Shown: positions 28,111-38,356 of the stretch, one piece after another | How positions within the stretch are numbered: the first letter of the stretch is position 1 | Layout of the letters: each line of letters begins with the position of its first letter | Source of the DNA: Methylobacterium sp. R2-1 | GTDB taxonomy: Bacteria; Pseudomonadota; Alphaproteobacteria; Rhizobiales; Beijerinckiaceae | NCBI RefSeq assembly: GCF_014191355.1 | Contig: NZ_JACHWM010000001.1 | Span: 434,001-498,000, forward strand | Reading direction: 5' to 3' | Length of the DNA stretch: 64,000 nt | The notes under the pieces: generated by a model | Database searches by the model: none | Told to the model about the DNA's origin: nothing | Seen by the model: only the letters and a program-made list of their open reading frames with translations | Program-made: the position numbers and the translations under genes

Positions 28111-28260
28111 TTATTTATCAATAAGTATCGGGGTGGAAATCGCAGAGCAGCGCTTGCCGTCCACTTCGATCTGGCCCGGCTTCAGAAGATCCGTGCCCCG
28201 ATGAGAGCCGATCGCGCTCGCAAGTGAACAGGCACCGGCCTCCCATCGGTTCGCGGCTGC
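28111..28260 (-). pseudogene. Possible relic of an NfeD/SppA-type protein C-terminus
   Basis: One minus-strand frame ends at a TAA (28111-28113) after a sequence reading SHRGTDLLKPGQIEVDGKRC and then SAIS. The pattern LxPxGxIEVDGKR...A(V/I)S is the beginning of the OB-fold domain at the C-terminus of NfeD-type membrane serine proteases. No start codon or upstream part is visible; the frame runs directly into the 3' end of the DUF305 gene. I read it as a decayed fragment, possibly from the event that placed the metal-efflux operon here. The match is short and from memory. Confidence 0.3.
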
Positions 28261-28261
28261 C

Positions 28262-28657
28262 TCAGCGGCTCTTCGTGTCCTGCTTGCGCTTCAGGAAGGC
28301 TTCCATCTGCGCGATCTCGGTGTCCTGTGCCTTGACGATGTCTTCGGCAAGTTTGCGGACCTCGGGATCCTTTGAATGTTGGAGCGCAATTTTCGCCATT
28401 TCGATCGCCCCGCGGTGATGTGGGATCATGCCGCGCATGAAATCGACATCAACATCATTGGTGTAGCGGATCTCCATCTCGCGATGCATGCGGGCATCGG
28501 CATCGCGAAAGGCATTCGTCGCCGCGCTGTCGCTCGCCATTGAGTTCGCGTCCAGCCGGCCGTGCCCGTGGTGATGATGTCCATCCCCGCTCTGGGCCGG
28601 AGCGGCAAGAAGGGCGAGGAGGAGGGCAGCAGCAAGAGCTTTCATCATCGCGTTCAT
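28262..28657 (-). CDS. DUF305 exported protein (CopM-like)
   Basis: A 131-residue exported protein: signal peptide with core KALAAALLLALLAAPAQS, then a histidine-rich stretch (GDGHHHHGHGR) and the DUF305 four-helix core with FMRGMIPHHRGAIEMAKIAL. DUF305 proteins, including cyanobacterial CopM, bind copper or silver in the periplasm. The ATG at 28657 follows the signal-peptide logic; the open frame upstream has no such features. It is the last gene of a metal-efflux operon, 19 bases after the previous gene. Metal preference is inferred. Confidence 0.88.
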   Translation of the reverse strand: MNAMMKALAAALLLALLAAPAQSGDGHHHHGHGRLDANSMASDSAATNAFRDADARMHREMEIRYTNDVDVDFMRGMIPHHRGAIEMAKIALQHSKDPEVRKLAEDIVKAQDTEIAQMEAFLKRKQDTKSR

Positions 28658-28676
28658 CCTTGGATCGAAGAGGGCA

Positions 28677-29054
28677 TCAGTCGAAACGGGCACTGGCGGT
28701 GAGACCGTCGGGCCCCGTGATACGCACGGCGCCGGTCGGGCGATCTCCCAGGACAGACTCGGCCTTACCGGCAAGTCGGTTGCCCTCGGGACTGAGAGGA
28801 ATGCGGGCGACCTTCGCGCCGGACTTGAGGATCGCGACGGCCTTGAATCCCTCGACCGGCAGCGACTTGCCGGCGCCGTCACTCAGGTAAACCACGACGG
28901 TCTCGGCCCGCGTCACGAGTTCGGCATGCCACGGTCCCGCATCCTCGATGCGGCCGCCGTTGGGACCAGGCGGGTGGTCGTGGTCATGCTGGGCGCTCGC
29001 CGGCGCCGCGAACAGGGTCAGCACCAGGGCAGCGCATCGCATCGCGCAACTCAT
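28677..29054 (-). CDS. Small exported protein of the metal-efflux operon
   Basis: 125 residues: signal peptide (ALVLTLFAAPASA), then a metal-binding-looking start QHDHDHPPGPNGG and a beta-rich domain (GPWHAELVTRAETVVVYLSD). Proteins of this form accompany CusA/CzcA-type pumps and are thought to bind or hand over the metal in the periplasm, but no function is proven by sequence. It lies between the RND pump gene and the DUF305 gene on the same strand with short gaps, so it is part of the operon. Confidence 0.75.
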   Translation of the reverse strand: MSCAMRCAALVLTLFAAPASAQHDHDHPPGPNGGRIEDAGPWHAELVTRAETVVVYLSDGAGKSLPVEGFKAVAILKSGAKVARIPLSPEGNRLAGKAESVLGDRPTGAVRITGPDGLTASARFD

Positions 29055-29079
29055 CGGTCGTCTCCTTCAACTCAACGGG

Positions 29080-32000
29080 TCAAAAAGCCTCGCGCACCGG
29101 AGCGGTCAGGCTGTCGGTCGGCGTCGGCGCGTGGAGCCGGGCGAACGCACCGCGCCCGAACATCAGGACCAGGACGGGCGTCAGCACGGCATCGAGCAGC
29201 GTTGCGCTCATGAGCCCGCCGAAAATGGTCACCGCCACGGGGTGCAGGATCTCCTTGCCCGGAGCCGTGCCGTCGACGAGGAGCGGTACGAGCGCGATAC
29301 CGGCCGAGAGCGCCGTCATCAGCACCGGCGTCATCCGCTCGAGGCTCGCCCGCGTCACGAGAGCGGGCCCGAGGGCGAGCCCCTCGTCGCGGGCGAGGTT
29401 CAGCATGTGGCTGATCTTGAGGATGCCGTTGCGGGCGACGATGCCGGTGAGCGTGACGAAGCCGATCATCGAGGCGACCGAGAGCGGGAGGCCGGCGAGC
29501 CAGAGCCCGAGCACGCTGCCGATCAAGGCCAGTGGCACGTTGGCCATCACGATCAAGGCCAGCGGCACCGAGCGGTAGCGCCCGTGCAGCAGGGCGAAGA
29601 CGAGAGCGAGCGAGACGAGGCTGAGCGCGCCGATGGTACGCGCGGCCTCGCCTTGTGCCTCGTAGCTGCCCTCCAGCCGGGCGCTCACCCCCTCGGGCAG
29701 GCGGGACTCGTCCAGAACGCGGCGGATGCCGGCGACGATCGCCGCCATGTCGGTGCGGCCGTCGGAGTTGGCCTGCACCACGATCCGGCGCCGCCCGTTC
29801 TCCCGCAGGATCTGGTTCGGACCATCGGTTTCGCGGATGTCGGCGATCTCGCGGGCCGGCACCCAGCCGGAGGGCGTTTCGATCAGGAGGTCGCCGAGCG
29901 CCTGCGGGCTGCGCTGGGCCTCGGGAAGGCGCAAGGTCACGTCGAAGCGGCGCGGCCCATCGGCGATGGTGGAGAGGGTGCGCCCGTTGGCCAGCCGAGC
30001 GATGGTCTCGACCACGGTCGAGGGCGAGACGCCGTAGAGCGCGGCGCGGCCGTAATCGATCCGGATGTCGAGCTGCGGGATGCGCACCTGCCGCTCGACC
30101 TGAAGGTCGGTGACGCCGGGTACCTTCGCCGCGATCCGCTCCCGGATGGTCTCGGCCGCGGAGCGCAGGGCGTCGAGGTCGTCGCCGAATAGCTTCAGGG
30201 CGATTTCGGCGCGCACGCCCGAGAGCATGTGGTCGAGCCGGTGTGAGATCGGCTGGCCGACATTGACCGACACCGGCAGGACCGCGAGCCGTTCGCGGAT
30301 CTCGGCGATCACCGTTTCGCGCGGCCGGCCGGCCTTCAGCCGCACTTCGAGGTCGGAGGAGTGGACGCCCTCGGCATGCTCGTCGAGTTCGGCGCGGCCG
30401 GTGCGGCGCCCGACAGTGGCGACCTCCGGCACGTCGAGGACCAGCCGCTCGGCGACGGCGCCCACCCGGCTGCTCTCTGAGAGCGAGATACCGGGGCGGA
30501 AGGTGACGTTGATGGTGAGCGATCCCTCGTTGAAGGCCGGCAGGAAGGCGCGCGGCAGGTGCGCAGCGGCGATTCCTGCCGCGACGACGCCGAGGGCGAC
30601 GCTCGCGACCAGCACCCGCGGATGGGCGAGGGCGCGCTTCAGCAGCGCCGCATTGCCGGCTTTCAACTGCCGCACCAGGGCCGGCTCGTGCTCGGCGAGG
30701 GACTTCATGCCGGGCAGCAGCCAGGAGGCGAGAACGGGCGTCAGCGTGACGGAGACGAGCAGGCTCGCCAGGATCGCGACGATGTAGGCTTGACCCAGCG
30801 GCGCGAAGAGCCGCCCCTCGATGCCGGAGAGCGCGAACAGCGGCACGAAGACGAGCACGATGATCGCCGTGGCGTAGACGATGCCGGAGCGCACCTCGCT
30901 GGAGGCGGCCACTACCACGTCGAAGACGCTGCGGGGTGAGCCCTCGGCCCGGTTCTCGCGCAGCCGGCGAAAGATGTTCTCGACATCGACCACCGCGTCA
31001 TCGACCAGTTCGCCGATCGCGATGGCGAGTCCGCCGAGCGTCATGGTGTTGATCGAGAAGCCGAGCGCCCAGAACACCAGGGCCGTAGTCAGGATCGAGA
31101 CCGGAATCGCGGTGAGCGAGATCAGCGTCGTGCGCGCGTTCATCAGGAAGGCGAATAGCACCACGGCCACCACCGCGACCGCCTCCATCAGCACCCGCTC
31201 GACATTGGCAAGCGAGGTCTCGATGAAGTCGGCCTGCCGGAACAGGATCTTTTGGGCGTCCATGCCTTTCGGAAGGGTCGGGGCGATCTCCTTCAGCGCC
31301 GCCTCGACGGCCTGCGTCAGGCGCACGGTATCGATGCCGGGCTGCTTCTCGACGGAGAGGATCACCGCAGGCTCGCCGCGATAGCCGCCATCGCCGCGCT
31401 TCGGCCGAGCGGCGAACGCGACCTCGGCGATCTGGCGCAGGTAGACCCTGCCCTCGATCGCCGGATTGCCGGTGCCGGGCAGATCGGCCGAAGCGGTCGC
31501 GCCCTGGGGACCCGTCGGGATCACGAGATTGCGCAAGTCCTCCAGGCTCAGGGTGCGGCCGATGTTGCGGATCAGGATCTCGCGGGCATTGGCGTCGGCA
31601 AACCCGCCGCCGGCATTGGTGCCGAAGCCGGACAGCGCGTTGGCCAGCGCCTCGTTGCTGACGCCGAGCGCCCGCATCGCCGCCGGGTTCGGGCTGACGC
31701 GGAACTGGCGCACCTCGCCACCGATGGGAATCACCTGAGCCACGCCCGGTATCGAGAGCAGGCGCGGCCGGAGAATGAAGTCGGCGGTCTCTCGCACCTG
31801 CATTGGGCTCGACGTTTCGCCCGTCACCGCGACGAGCAGGATGCCGCCCATGATCGAGGCGATGGGCCCCATCTGCGGCGTAACGCCCGCGGGCAGTTCG
31901 GAGCGCACCAGGGCGAGGCGTTCGGCCACGAACTGGCGGTCGCGGTAGAGATCGGTGTCCCAGCCGAACTCGACGGTGACGATGGAGAGCCCCGCGCTCG

Positions 32001-32256
32001 ACACCGAGCGGACGCGGGTGACGCCGGGCAGGCCGTTCATCCGGGTTTCGATCGGGTAGGTGACGAGCTGTTCGACCTCCGGCGGAGCGTAGCCCTCGGC
32101 CTCCGTCATCACCGTGACGGTGGGGCGATTGAGGTCGGGCAGGACATCGACGGGCAAGCGCGTCAACGCGAGGCCGCCCGCCAGTACGAGCGCGAGGCAG
32201 AGTGCCAGGACCAGCACCCGGTTGAGCAGGGCGGCGCGGACGAGAAGAGCGAACAT
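29080..32256 (-). CDS. Heavy-metal efflux RND pump (CusA/CzcA family)
   Basis: A 1058-residue inner-membrane proton antiporter that would expel metal ions through a tripartite complex. It starts [20 protein letters not shown], followed by the family's [14 protein letters not shown]. Two large periplasmic loops and twelve helices fit the usual layout. In transmembrane helix 4 the acidic motif reads [15 protein letters not shown] (about 413-427), so proton-relay acidic residues are present, although the common DGAVV reads DDAVV. Metal (Cu/Ag versus Zn/Co) cannot be settled; the DUF305 partner suggests copper. No outer-membrane factor gene is in the operon. The open frame extends to 32298, but ATG 32256 with GAGGG upstream is better. 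Confidence 0.93.
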   Translation of the reverse strand: MFALLVRAALLNRVLVLALCLALVLAGGLALTRLPVDVLPDLNRPTVTVMTEAEGYAPPEVEQLVTYPIETRMNGLPGVTRVRSVSSAGLSIVTVEFGWDTDLYRDRQFVAERLALVRSELPAGVTPQMGPIASIMGGILLVAVTGETSSPMQVRETADFILRPRLLSIPGVAQVIPIGGEVRQFRVSPNPAAMRALGVSNEALANALSGFGTNAGGGFADANAREILIRNIGRTLSLEDLRNLVIPTGPQGATASADLPGTGNPAIEGRVYLRQIAEVAFAARPKRGDGGYRGEPAVILSVEKQPGIDTVRLTQAVEAALKEIAPTLPKGMDAQKILFRQADFIETSLANVERVLMEAVAVVAVVLFAFLMNARTTLISLTAIPVSILTTALVFWALGFSINTMTLGGLAIAIGELVDDAVVDVENIFRRLRENRAEGSPRSVFDVVVAASSEVRSGIVYATAIIVLVFVPLFALSGIEGRLFAPLGQAYIVAILASLLVSVTLTPVLASWLLPGMKSLAEHEPALVRQLKAGNAALLKRALAHPRVLVASVALGVVAAGIAAAHLPRAFLPAFNEGSLTINVTFRPGISLSESSRVGAVAERLVLDVPEVATVGRRTGRAELDEHAEGVHSSDLEVRLKAGRPRETVIAEIRERLAVLPVSVNVGQPISHRLDHMLSGVRAEIALKLFGDDLDALRSAAETIRERIAAKVPGVTDLQVERQVRIPQLDIRIDYGRAALYGVSPSTVVETIARLANGRTLSTIADGPRRFDVTLRLPEAQRSPQALGDLLIETPSGWVPAREIADIRETDGPNQILRENGRRRIVVQANSDGRTDMAAIVAGIRRVLDESRLPEGVSARLEGSYEAQGEAARTIGALSLVSLALVFALLHGRYRSVPLALIVMANVPLALIGSVLGLWLAGLPLSVASMIGFVTLTGIVARNGILKISHMLNLARDEGLALGPALVTRASLERMTPVLMTALSAGIALVPLLVDGTAPGKEILHPVAVTIFGGLMSATLLDAVLTPVLVLMFGRGAFARLHAPTPTDSLTAPVREAF

Positions 32257-32269
32257 GGCCCGTCGTCCC

Positions 32270-33985
32270 TCAGCGGACCTGATCGAGCAGTTCGGCACCC
32301 TGGACGACGATGCGCCGGCCGGCGCCGAGGCCGCCTGCCACGATCACCCGCTCGGCATCCAGCGGCTCGACCCGCACGGATCGCGGTTCGTATCGCTCCG
32401 CGGAGACGTGCTCGTAGACGACCGCGCCGCCCTCGGTGCGGACAATTCCGGACCGGGGCACGGCCAGGCCCGCCACGCTCTCGCCGGTCGGTGCCAGCAC
32501 AGTCACGAACTGCCCGAGCCGCACGCCCTCAATGTTCCCCGAGATCGCGAACTGCACCGGCACGGCCTGATTACGGTCGGCGAGGCCGGCACCGCGGAAG
32601 GCGAGAGCGAGGGTGCGCCCATCGGGCAGCCGTGCGGTGGCGACCGCGCCGGGCTCCAGGCCGACGAAGCTCAGGGCCTCGATGTAGAGCTTCTCAGGAT
32701 CGACGACCCGGAACACCATCGTGCCCGGTGACGCCATCTGGCCGGCGACCGCCGCCCGCTCCGCGACGACGCCGTCCACGGGCGCGACCAGTTCCTCCGG
32801 CGCGCGGCGGATCGTATCGAGGGCGGCGCGGCGGTCCTTCAGGCCGGCCAGTTCGGCGCGGGCATCCTCCAGCGCCGTCTGTGCCACGGCACCGGTCGAG
32901 GCGAGACGCTCGTAACGAGCGACCTTGCGGCCGGTGATGGCAATCTGCTGATCGAGGTCGCCTTGCGTCTGGCGCATGTCGGAAAGGTCAACTGCCTGGA
33001 CCGGCGGTGTCACGGTGGCGAGCACCTCGCCCTTGCGGACGCGCGCGCCGAGATTCGGGAAGCCGCCGGGCGGGGGAGCCAGGCGTCCGCCGACGGAGGA
33101 TTGCACCACGCCGCTGGCATTCGGATCGGCGATGACGCGGCCGGGCAGCTCCACCGTGCGGCGATGATCGGCGATACCGGTCAGTCCGGTGCGGAGCGCG
33201 AGCAGGCGCTGCACCGATTTCGGAACGAACACCGCGCCATCCGGCAAGCGCCGGGCACGCTCGACGCCCGAAGCCACCGAGGGGGTGAGGGCAACGCCTC
33301 GCAACGGTGCGGCCTCCGGCTCAGCGTGAGCGTGGCCTTCATGAGCCAGGGCCGCCGTTCCGAGAAGCAGCGTCACGGTGACGGCGAGCACCGCCAAGGC
33401 CGGAAGCGCCCGACGGGAGCGCATCAGCATGATGACAGCGAGCCCGAGCAGGAAGCCGCCCGCGGCGGCACCGACCGGACCCTGATGGGTGAGGTGATGG
33501 CGGAGATTGGCGACCCAGGTCGGCGCCGCCGCCGGAACCGCCACGGCCGCGACCGCCGGCTCGGGCAGGTGAAGGTCGAGAGCGAGCACATCCGTGGCGC
33601 CGTCGATGCTCACCGTGGCGAGCAGGTCGTGGCGGTGGCCGCGGACGAGCCAGGGCGCCGCGATCTCATAGACGCCGTTGCCGGCGGCCGTCGCCTCCAC
33701 CGGACCCTCCGGCGTCTCGATCTCAATCGCCGCGCCGTCCACCGGCTCGTTGCTGACGAAGCGATCGAGGTAGAGGCGGACCCGATCCGTTCCGGCCACG
33801 GCCACGAGTTCGAACGCGGTCGAGGCCGCTTCGGCACGGGGAGCAGCCTGCGGGGGCGGTGCCTGCACCGCGTCGCCGTGGCTGTGTCCCTCATGGGCCA
33901 GGGCTCCCCTGCCTGAGGCCGATGCGGCGGCAAGTGCGAGCGAGACGGCCAGCGCCCGGAGCGCCGCCGCGAGACGGATGGACAT
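32270..33985 (-). CDS. Efflux membrane-fusion protein with extra N-terminal domain
   Basis: 571 residues. Residues 1-29 are a signal peptide, followed by HEGHSHG (31-37) and a beta-sandwich domain (about 55-142) resembling YtkA-like domains. Then come two hydrophobic helices (170-189 and 193-214); the second looks like another signal peptide and is followed by a second HEGHAHAE (215-222). Residues 245-571 are the HlyD/CusB-type adaptor, with biotinyl-lipoyl halves around [15 protein letters not shown] and [19 protein letters not shown]. The repeat of signal-like segment plus His motif suggests a fusion of two exported proteins. It links the RND pump to an outer-membrane channel encoded elsewhere. 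ATG 33985 is chosen over a longer frame by the signal peptide. Confidence 0.88.
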   Translation of the reverse strand: MSIRLAAALRALAVSLALAAASASGRGALAHEGHSHGDAVQAPPPQAAPRAEAASTAFELVAVAGTDRVRLYLDRFVSNEPVDGAAIEIETPEGPVEATAAGNGVYEIAAPWLVRGHRHDLLATVSIDGATDVLALDLHLPEPAVAAVAVPAAAPTWVANLRHHLTHQGPVGAAAGGFLLGLAVIMLMRSRRALPALAVLAVTVTLLLGTAALAHEGHAHAEPEAAPLRGVALTPSVASGVERARRLPDGAVFVPKSVQRLLALRTGLTGIADHRRTVELPGRVIADPNASGVVQSSVGGRLAPPPGGFPNLGARVRKGEVLATVTPPVQAVDLSDMRQTQGDLDQQIAITGRKVARYERLASTGAVAQTALEDARAELAGLKDRRAALDTIRRAPEELVAPVDGVVAERAAVAGQMASPGTMVFRVVDPEKLYIEALSFVGLEPGAVATARLPDGRTLALAFRGAGLADRNQAVPVQFAISGNIEGVRLGQFVTVLAPTGESVAGLAVPRSGIVRTEGGAVVYEHVSAERYEPRSVRVEPLDAERVIVAGGLGAGRRIVVQGAELLDQVR

Positions 33986-34055
33986 GTCGATCGAAACCTT
34001 CGCCGGAGAAGCAACGACGTCATCCGGCAGCGAGGCGACCGGATGGGAACGAGCG

Positions 34056-34517
34056 TCAGGCGAGGCGTCTGGGGGGTTCGATCTGCGCGTCGGGCACGAT
34101 GCCGGACAGGCGCGGCCCGTCATAGGTGAGCGCGCGGTCGCGCGGAGCAGGCGGAGCCAGTCCGGGAAGCGGTGCGGGCGCGAGCCCGGTTGCACAGCAG
34201 GATGACGGCGCGTGCCCGCACGCACCGCCGGCCAGGCAGGCTGGGCAGGCGCAAGCGATTCGGGAGGTATCCATCACCGGAACCGCGTCGGCGCGCGTCA
34301 TCAAGGACAGACCGGCAGACCGAACGTGGGCACCGACGGCAGCGAAGGACGCGGCGTCGGCCAGAGGCGCGCTGGTCTCGGGCGCGCTGACCACGTGTTC
34401 TGCCTGGGCCGCGTGCCCGTGTGCGCCGTGCGCACGTGCGCCGGACGGCATCAGCGCCGCAGTGATCATCACGATCACCGCCGCCAGCCAGAGCGCTATG
34501 GGACGAGCGGACTTCAT
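34056..34517 (-). CDS. Cys/His-rich exported protein heading the metal operon
   Basis: A 153-residue protein with an N-terminal hydrophobic segment (ALWLAAVIVMITAALMPSGA), then HGAHGHAAQAEH and a cysteine cluster (ACACPACLAGGACGHA and SSCC). These features point to metal binding in or at the membrane. No family is recognised with certainty; regulators or sensors of copper operons are sometimes of this form. It is the first gene of the minus-strand operon leading to the fusion protein, pump and small exported proteins, with a gap of 70 bases to the next gene. Confidence 0.68.
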   Translation of the reverse strand: MKSARPIALWLAAVIVMITAALMPSGARAHGAHGHAAQAEHVVSAPETSAPLADAASFAAVGAHVRSAGLSLMTRADAVPVMDTSRIACACPACLAGGACGHAPSSCCATGLAPAPLPGLAPPAPRDRALTYDGPRLSGIVPDAQIEPPRRLA

Positions 34518-35123
34518 TGCCTCTGACCCCTAGCACGGACGGGTTCTGGCAAACAGAGGTTACAAGTCCTGCCCCGGATGCGTCGCCGACGCCTCACGGC
34601 CGCGATGATCGTGAAGGGTGGCGCTTCGACGAAGATCGGCTGGCACTGCAGAGTTCGGCGGTGGACAATGAGTTCCGTCCTCACGCGACAGATTGTCCCC
34701 CACAGGTTGTATCGTCCCGATCATCGGCGCCGGATGAGCCGGTGCCGCGATCACTTTCCGGTATATCAGGCAGGTCCGACGGACTGCGCGGCTGGATGCA
34801 ACGACATCCGGCCCCTTTCGCCTCGCGGATTGCGAGCACGGCGCCAAATGACGTGATCCGTTCGTAACTTGGATCCAATTCCAACGGAGGCCGTGCCGGC
34901 CATATCGCTCAAGCCGGCATGGGAAAGGTTTAGCTCTGATACACCTCTGGACCGTGCGAGCTTGGCCTCCACTTAACCTTCTACGCTTCGCCGGCAACGC
35001 TGAACTTGAGCGCGCGCCACTCAATACCCACAAGCCTGGCGTAGTTTTTTGAATTCTTCTCTTGCATCGCTGCGCATCACGTATGATCTTGCCGCCCGGG
35101 GGCCCTCGGAACGGACACGCAGA
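34518..35123. other. Divergent control region of the metal operon and mucR
   Basis: About 600 bases. It must contain the promoter of the minus-strand metal operon and that of mucR. Short open frames occur on both strands without credible products. The part just ahead of mucR (35030-35060) has AT-rich runs, fitting the autoregulation known for MucR/Ros proteins. No repeats recognised. Confidence 0.5.
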
Positions 35124-35606
35124 ATGACGGAAGAAAACCAAAAATCGTTCAACGACTTCGTAGAATTGGCGAGCGACATTGTCTCGTCCTATGTCTCGAA
35201 TAACTCAGTGCCCGCCTCCGAGCTTCCGGGCCTGATCATCAACGTTCATGCCGCGTTGACCGGCCTCAGCAGCCCCGAGGCCGCTGCCGCTCCTGCCGAG
35301 GAAGTGATCGAGAAGCCGTCTTCTGCGCAGATCCGCAAGTCTGTCACCCCGGACGCGATCATCAGCTTCATCGACGGCAAGCCCTACAAGACGCTCAAGC
35401 GCCATCTCGGCACTCACGGCCTCGATCCCTACTCGTATCGTCAGCGCTATGGCCTGCCGAACGATTACCCGATGGTCGCCCCGAACTACGCTGCACAGCG
35501 CTCCGCGCTGGCCAAGTCGATCGGCCTCGGCCGGCCGGGCGGCCGTGTCGAGGAAGAGGCTCCCGCGCCCGAGCCGAAGTCCCGCTCGCGCCAGAAGGTC
35601 GCCTGA
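35124..35606 (+). CDS. mucR: MucR/Ros-family transcriptional regulator
   Basis: A 160-residue DNA-binding protein of the Ros/MucR family, which represses exopolysaccharide, motility and cell-cycle genes and binds AT-rich sites. The conserved region reads SVTPDAIISFIDGKPYKTLK then RHLGTHGLDPYSYRQRYGLP and NDYPMVAPNYA. In classical Ros proteins a Cys occupies the position where this protein has Ser (IISF versus IICL), so the zinc-finger cysteine is missing, as in the Ml proteins of Mesorhizobium. The ATG at 35124 gives the usual MTEENQKSFNDFVELASDIV start; a longer frame from 35049 is unlikely. Confidence 0.93.
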   Translation: MTEENQKSFNDFVELASDIVSSYVSNNSVPASELPGLIINVHAALTGLSSPEAAAAPAEEVIEKPSSAQIRKSVTPDAIISFIDGKPYKTLKRHLGTHGLDPYSYRQRYGLPNDYPMVAPNYAAQRSALAKSIGLGRPGGRVEEEAPAPEPKSRSRQKVA

Positions 35607-35745
35607 TCTGACGCTCGCCGCCGCGGCGGAAGGCCGGAACAGTCGTTCGTGAAACCTTTGCCTTCGGCGAGCGTCAACCGCATGATCGAGGTGACGAGCG
35701 GTTCCTTCGTTCGCTCCCGGCGGCGAGCCGCTCCAAGGACATGCG

Positions 35746-36243
35746 ATGGCGGGTTTACCCACCCTTCTTCTGGATATTGCCGGCACGATCTGCGCACTGC
35801 CACGGTCCGAGATTCGCGAAATCCTCCCCTTGCCGCGCCTGCACGCACCGCCGGCCGCGGGCGGCCCGCTTGCCGGCTTTCTCAACCTGGCCGGTGAGCC
35901 GCTGCCCGTCGTCGATCTCGCCGCGCTGTTCGACCTTCGTGCAGCGGGCGATGACGATCCGTACCGGCACGTCCTGGTGGCGCGCCAAGGCGCCATCGCC
36001 TTCCTCGTCGACCGGGCGCTCGATCTCGTGCAGGTCGAGACCTATGCGCTGCGGCCGGTCGAACCCGCCCGCAGCCTGAACGGCTGCGTCGTCGGCGAAT
36101 TCGCCTGGGCGGATGGGCTCGTGCATCTGCTCTCGCTCGACCGGATCCTGACCCTCGAGGAGCGGACTCGGCTCGACGCGCTGACCCGGCAAGCGACGAC
36201 GCGGCTCGCCCGGTTCGAGCCCGATGGGGCGCGTCCCGCCTGA
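35746..36243 (+). CDS. cheW: CheW-type coupling protein (first copy)
   Basis: A 165-residue CheW-domain protein that would connect the receptor to CheA. The fold signature is seen in TICALPRSEIREILPL, PLAGFLNLAGEPLPVVDLAA and FLVDRALDLVQVE. It begins the chemosensory operon and is followed after 11 bases by cheR. Two CheW genes in one operon with a TPR-CheR match Wsp-type and Che3-type systems. ATG 35746 is preceded by CATGCG with only a weak ribosome binding site. Confidence 0.88.
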   Translation: MAGLPTLLLDIAGTICALPRSEIREILPLPRLHAPPAAGGPLAGFLNLAGEPLPVVDLAALFDLRAAGDDDPYRHVLVARQGAIAFLVDRALDLVQVETYALRPVEPARSLNGCVVGEFAWADGLVHLLSLDRILTLEERTRLDALTRQATTRLARFEPDGARPA

Positions 36244-36254
36244 GGCCCCCGGTC

Positions 36255-37748
36255 GTGACGGCTCCTACAGAGCGGGCCCGGCGTGCCGCGGGCGCAGCGA
36301 TCGATCCCGGCTTCCCCGCTCTGAAGGCGCGGGTGATCGCCCGGACCGGACACAATTACTACGAAGACAAGGACGACCTGCTCTACGACCGTCTGCGCAA
36401 GCGGATGCGCATTCGTGGTCTGGGCGACTGCGCCGCCTATCTCGCCCTGCTTGAGGGTGCCGCCGGCCGGGAGGAATGGGCGGCGCTCGAGGCCGAGATC
36501 ACCATCGGCGAGACGTTCTTCTTCCGCTACGCCGAGCAATTCGCAGCTCTGCGGGGGACGATCCTGCCGGAGCTGATCGAGGCGCGGGCCGAGACGCGCC
36601 GCCTGCGAATCTGGAGCGCGGGCTGCTCAACGGGGGCCGAGCCCTACTCCATCGCCATTCTCATCCACGACCTGCTCGGTGAGGCGCTCACTGACTGGTC
36701 GGTGACGATTCTCGGCACAGATCTCAGTGCCGCCGCCCTGGCCACCGCCCGCGCGGCAGAGTTCGGACCCTGGGCCCTGCGCACCCTGGATACGGAGGAG
36801 CGCGCCCGCTGGTTTCGCCGTACACCCGCACGACCGGGCCTGCCGCATGGCGGCTACGCCTTGCGCCCCGCCTTCCGCCGAATGGTGCGCTTCGAGCGGC
36901 AGAACTTGTTGAGCCTGATCGATGGAAGCGATCACACGCAGACGAGCTTCGATCTCATCCTCTGCCGCAATGTCCTGATCTATTTCAGTTCAGATCACGT
37001 CAATCGCATCGTGCGGGCCTTGGGCGAGCGGCTCAACCCCCGGGGCTGGCTCCTGATCGGCCATGCCGAGCCCAACCCGGCCTTCTCTCAGTGGCTGCAG
37101 CCGGTCGCCCTGCCGGGAACGGTCGCCTACCGCCCAATCGGTACACCGACGACAGAGCCGCCGCCGGTCCTCATCCCCGCCATTCTCGACGCGGCGCCGA
37201 TCCCGCTCGCTCCGCCCTTCGAACGGGTGGCGGCTCACTTTCCGAATCCAGAGCTCGATCCTCCGCCGTCCCCTCAGCGGGCGGTGATGCCGAAGCCGGT
37301 TCCGATCCCGGTCTCACCCGCGACGGATCACCCACTCTCGCCCGGCGATCTGTTGGCTGAGATCCGCGTGCTGGCCGACGCGGGTGAGACGGCGCGGGCT
37401 TGGCGCCGGCTGCACGAGGAGATCGACGGCTACGCCACCGATCCGGCCCTGCGCTACTACGAGGGACTTCTCGCCCTCGATCTCGGGCGCGAGCGGGAGG
37501 CCGAGCGGGCTTTGCGCGGGGCCCTGTTCCTCGACCGCGGCTTCATCATGGCCCATTTCCAGCTCGGTCTGCTGCTCAGCGGCGGCGGACGCCGCTCCGA
37601 GGCGACTCGCGCCCTCGACAACGCGCTGCGCCTCGCGCAAGGACTGCCGCCCGAGACCATCCTGCCGGAGGGAGACGGAGTGAGCGCCGCACGCTTGGCC
37701 GAGAGCGCACGCCGCGTCCTGGCCGGAATCACGGTCAACGACGCATGA
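36255..37748 (+). CDS. cheR: CheR methyltransferase with C-terminal TPR region
   Basis: 497 residues. Residues 20-280 are a CheR-type SAM-dependent methyltransferase, with the glycine-rich IWSAGCSTGAEPYSIAI at about 119-135, ITIGETFFFRYAEQF before it and LILCRNVLIYF after it. A proline-rich linker (about 290-350) leads to TPR-like repeats (about 355-490: ALRYYEGLLALDLGREREAE, AHFQLGLLLSGGGRRSEATR). The TPR extension is typical of WspC-like CheR proteins, which act on receptors lacking the pentapeptide tether. The start is GTG 36255. Its stop overlaps the second cheW by ATGA. Confidence 0.93.
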   Translation: MTAPTERARRAAGAAIDPGFPALKARVIARTGHNYYEDKDDLLYDRLRKRMRIRGLGDCAAYLALLEGAAGREEWAALEAEITIGETFFFRYAEQFAALRGTILPELIEARAETRRLRIWSAGCSTGAEPYSIAILIHDLLGEALTDWSVTILGTDLSAAALATARAAEFGPWALRTLDTEERARWFRRTPARPGLPHGGYALRPAFRRMVRFERQNLLSLIDGSDHTQTSFDLILCRNVLIYFSSDHVNRIVRALGERLNPRGWLLIGHAEPNPAFSQWLQPVALPGTVAYRPIGTPTTEPPPVLIPAILDAAPIPLAPPFERVAAHFPNPELDPPPSPQRAVMPKPVPIPVSPATDHPLSPGDLLAEIRVLADAGETARAWRRLHEEIDGYATDPALRYYEGLLALDLGREREAERALRGALFLDRGFIMAHFQLGLLLSGGGRRSEATRALDNALRLAQGLPPETILPEGDGVSAARLAESARRVLAGITVNDA

Positions 37749-38302
37749 AGATCGGCCTGACCGCCGGAGCGGATCCGAAAACACGCAATGCCGCGCTGCT
37801 CGATGCCCGCGCCGCCGCGCTCGCCGCGCGCAGGGCAGGGCAGGACGAGACGGTCGAGACCGCTGCCTACCTCGTCTGCGCCTGCGGGGCGGAGCGTTAC
37901 GGGCTGCCGCTTGCCGCAGTTGCGGGCGTTACGCCTGAACGGCCCTGCACCGGTCTGCCCGGCGCGCCTCCGGCGCTCAAGGGCATCACGGCCGTGGCGG
38001 GTGCGATCGTCAGCGTGCTCGACCTCGCGGCATGCCTCGGACTTGACCATGCGGGTGAAGACGACGGTGGTCACGTGGTGCACCTGCGCGCACAGGAGCC
38101 ACCGGTCGCCCTCGCGGTCGATCGCGTGCTCGGCATCGCGCGGATCGAGGCGGCGCTGGCGCGGCAGACAAAGGAGCCGGAAAGTCTGGGACGCGGGCCG
38201 CTTTCGGGCTATGCACCGCCCGGCTCGGACAGGACGGGCGACATCCGCGAGGGATTTTCCCTCGTCGATCTTCCGGCCCTGCTCGCTCGCTTCACGACCT
38301 GA
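37745..38302 (+). CDS. cheW: CheW-type coupling protein (second copy)
   Basis: A 185-residue CheW protein with a short N-terminal extension. Core segments are AAYLVCACGAERYGLPLAAV, PALKGITAVAGAIVSVLDLA and VALAVDRVLGIARIE. It corresponds in position to WspD or CheW3b. The start codon overlaps the cheR stop, and the receptor gene follows after about 55 bases. Confidence 0.88.
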   Translation: MKIGLTAGADPKTRNAALLDARAAALAARRAGQDETVETAAYLVCACGAERYGLPLAAVAGVTPERPCTGLPGAPPALKGITAVAGAIVSVLDLAACLGLDHAGEDDGGHVVHLRAQEPPVALAVDRVLGIARIEAALARQTKEPESLGRGPLSGYAPPGSDRTGDIREGFSLVDLPALLARFTT

Positions 38303-38356
38303 CCGTCCAAGTCTCGGACCAAGTCTCAAACCCTCCCCGCACCGCCTGCCGGAGCC

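Noticed and set aside
33986..34225. A longer start for the membrane-fusion protein
   Set aside because: ATG 33985 begins a good signal peptide, and the extension lies across the upstream gene.
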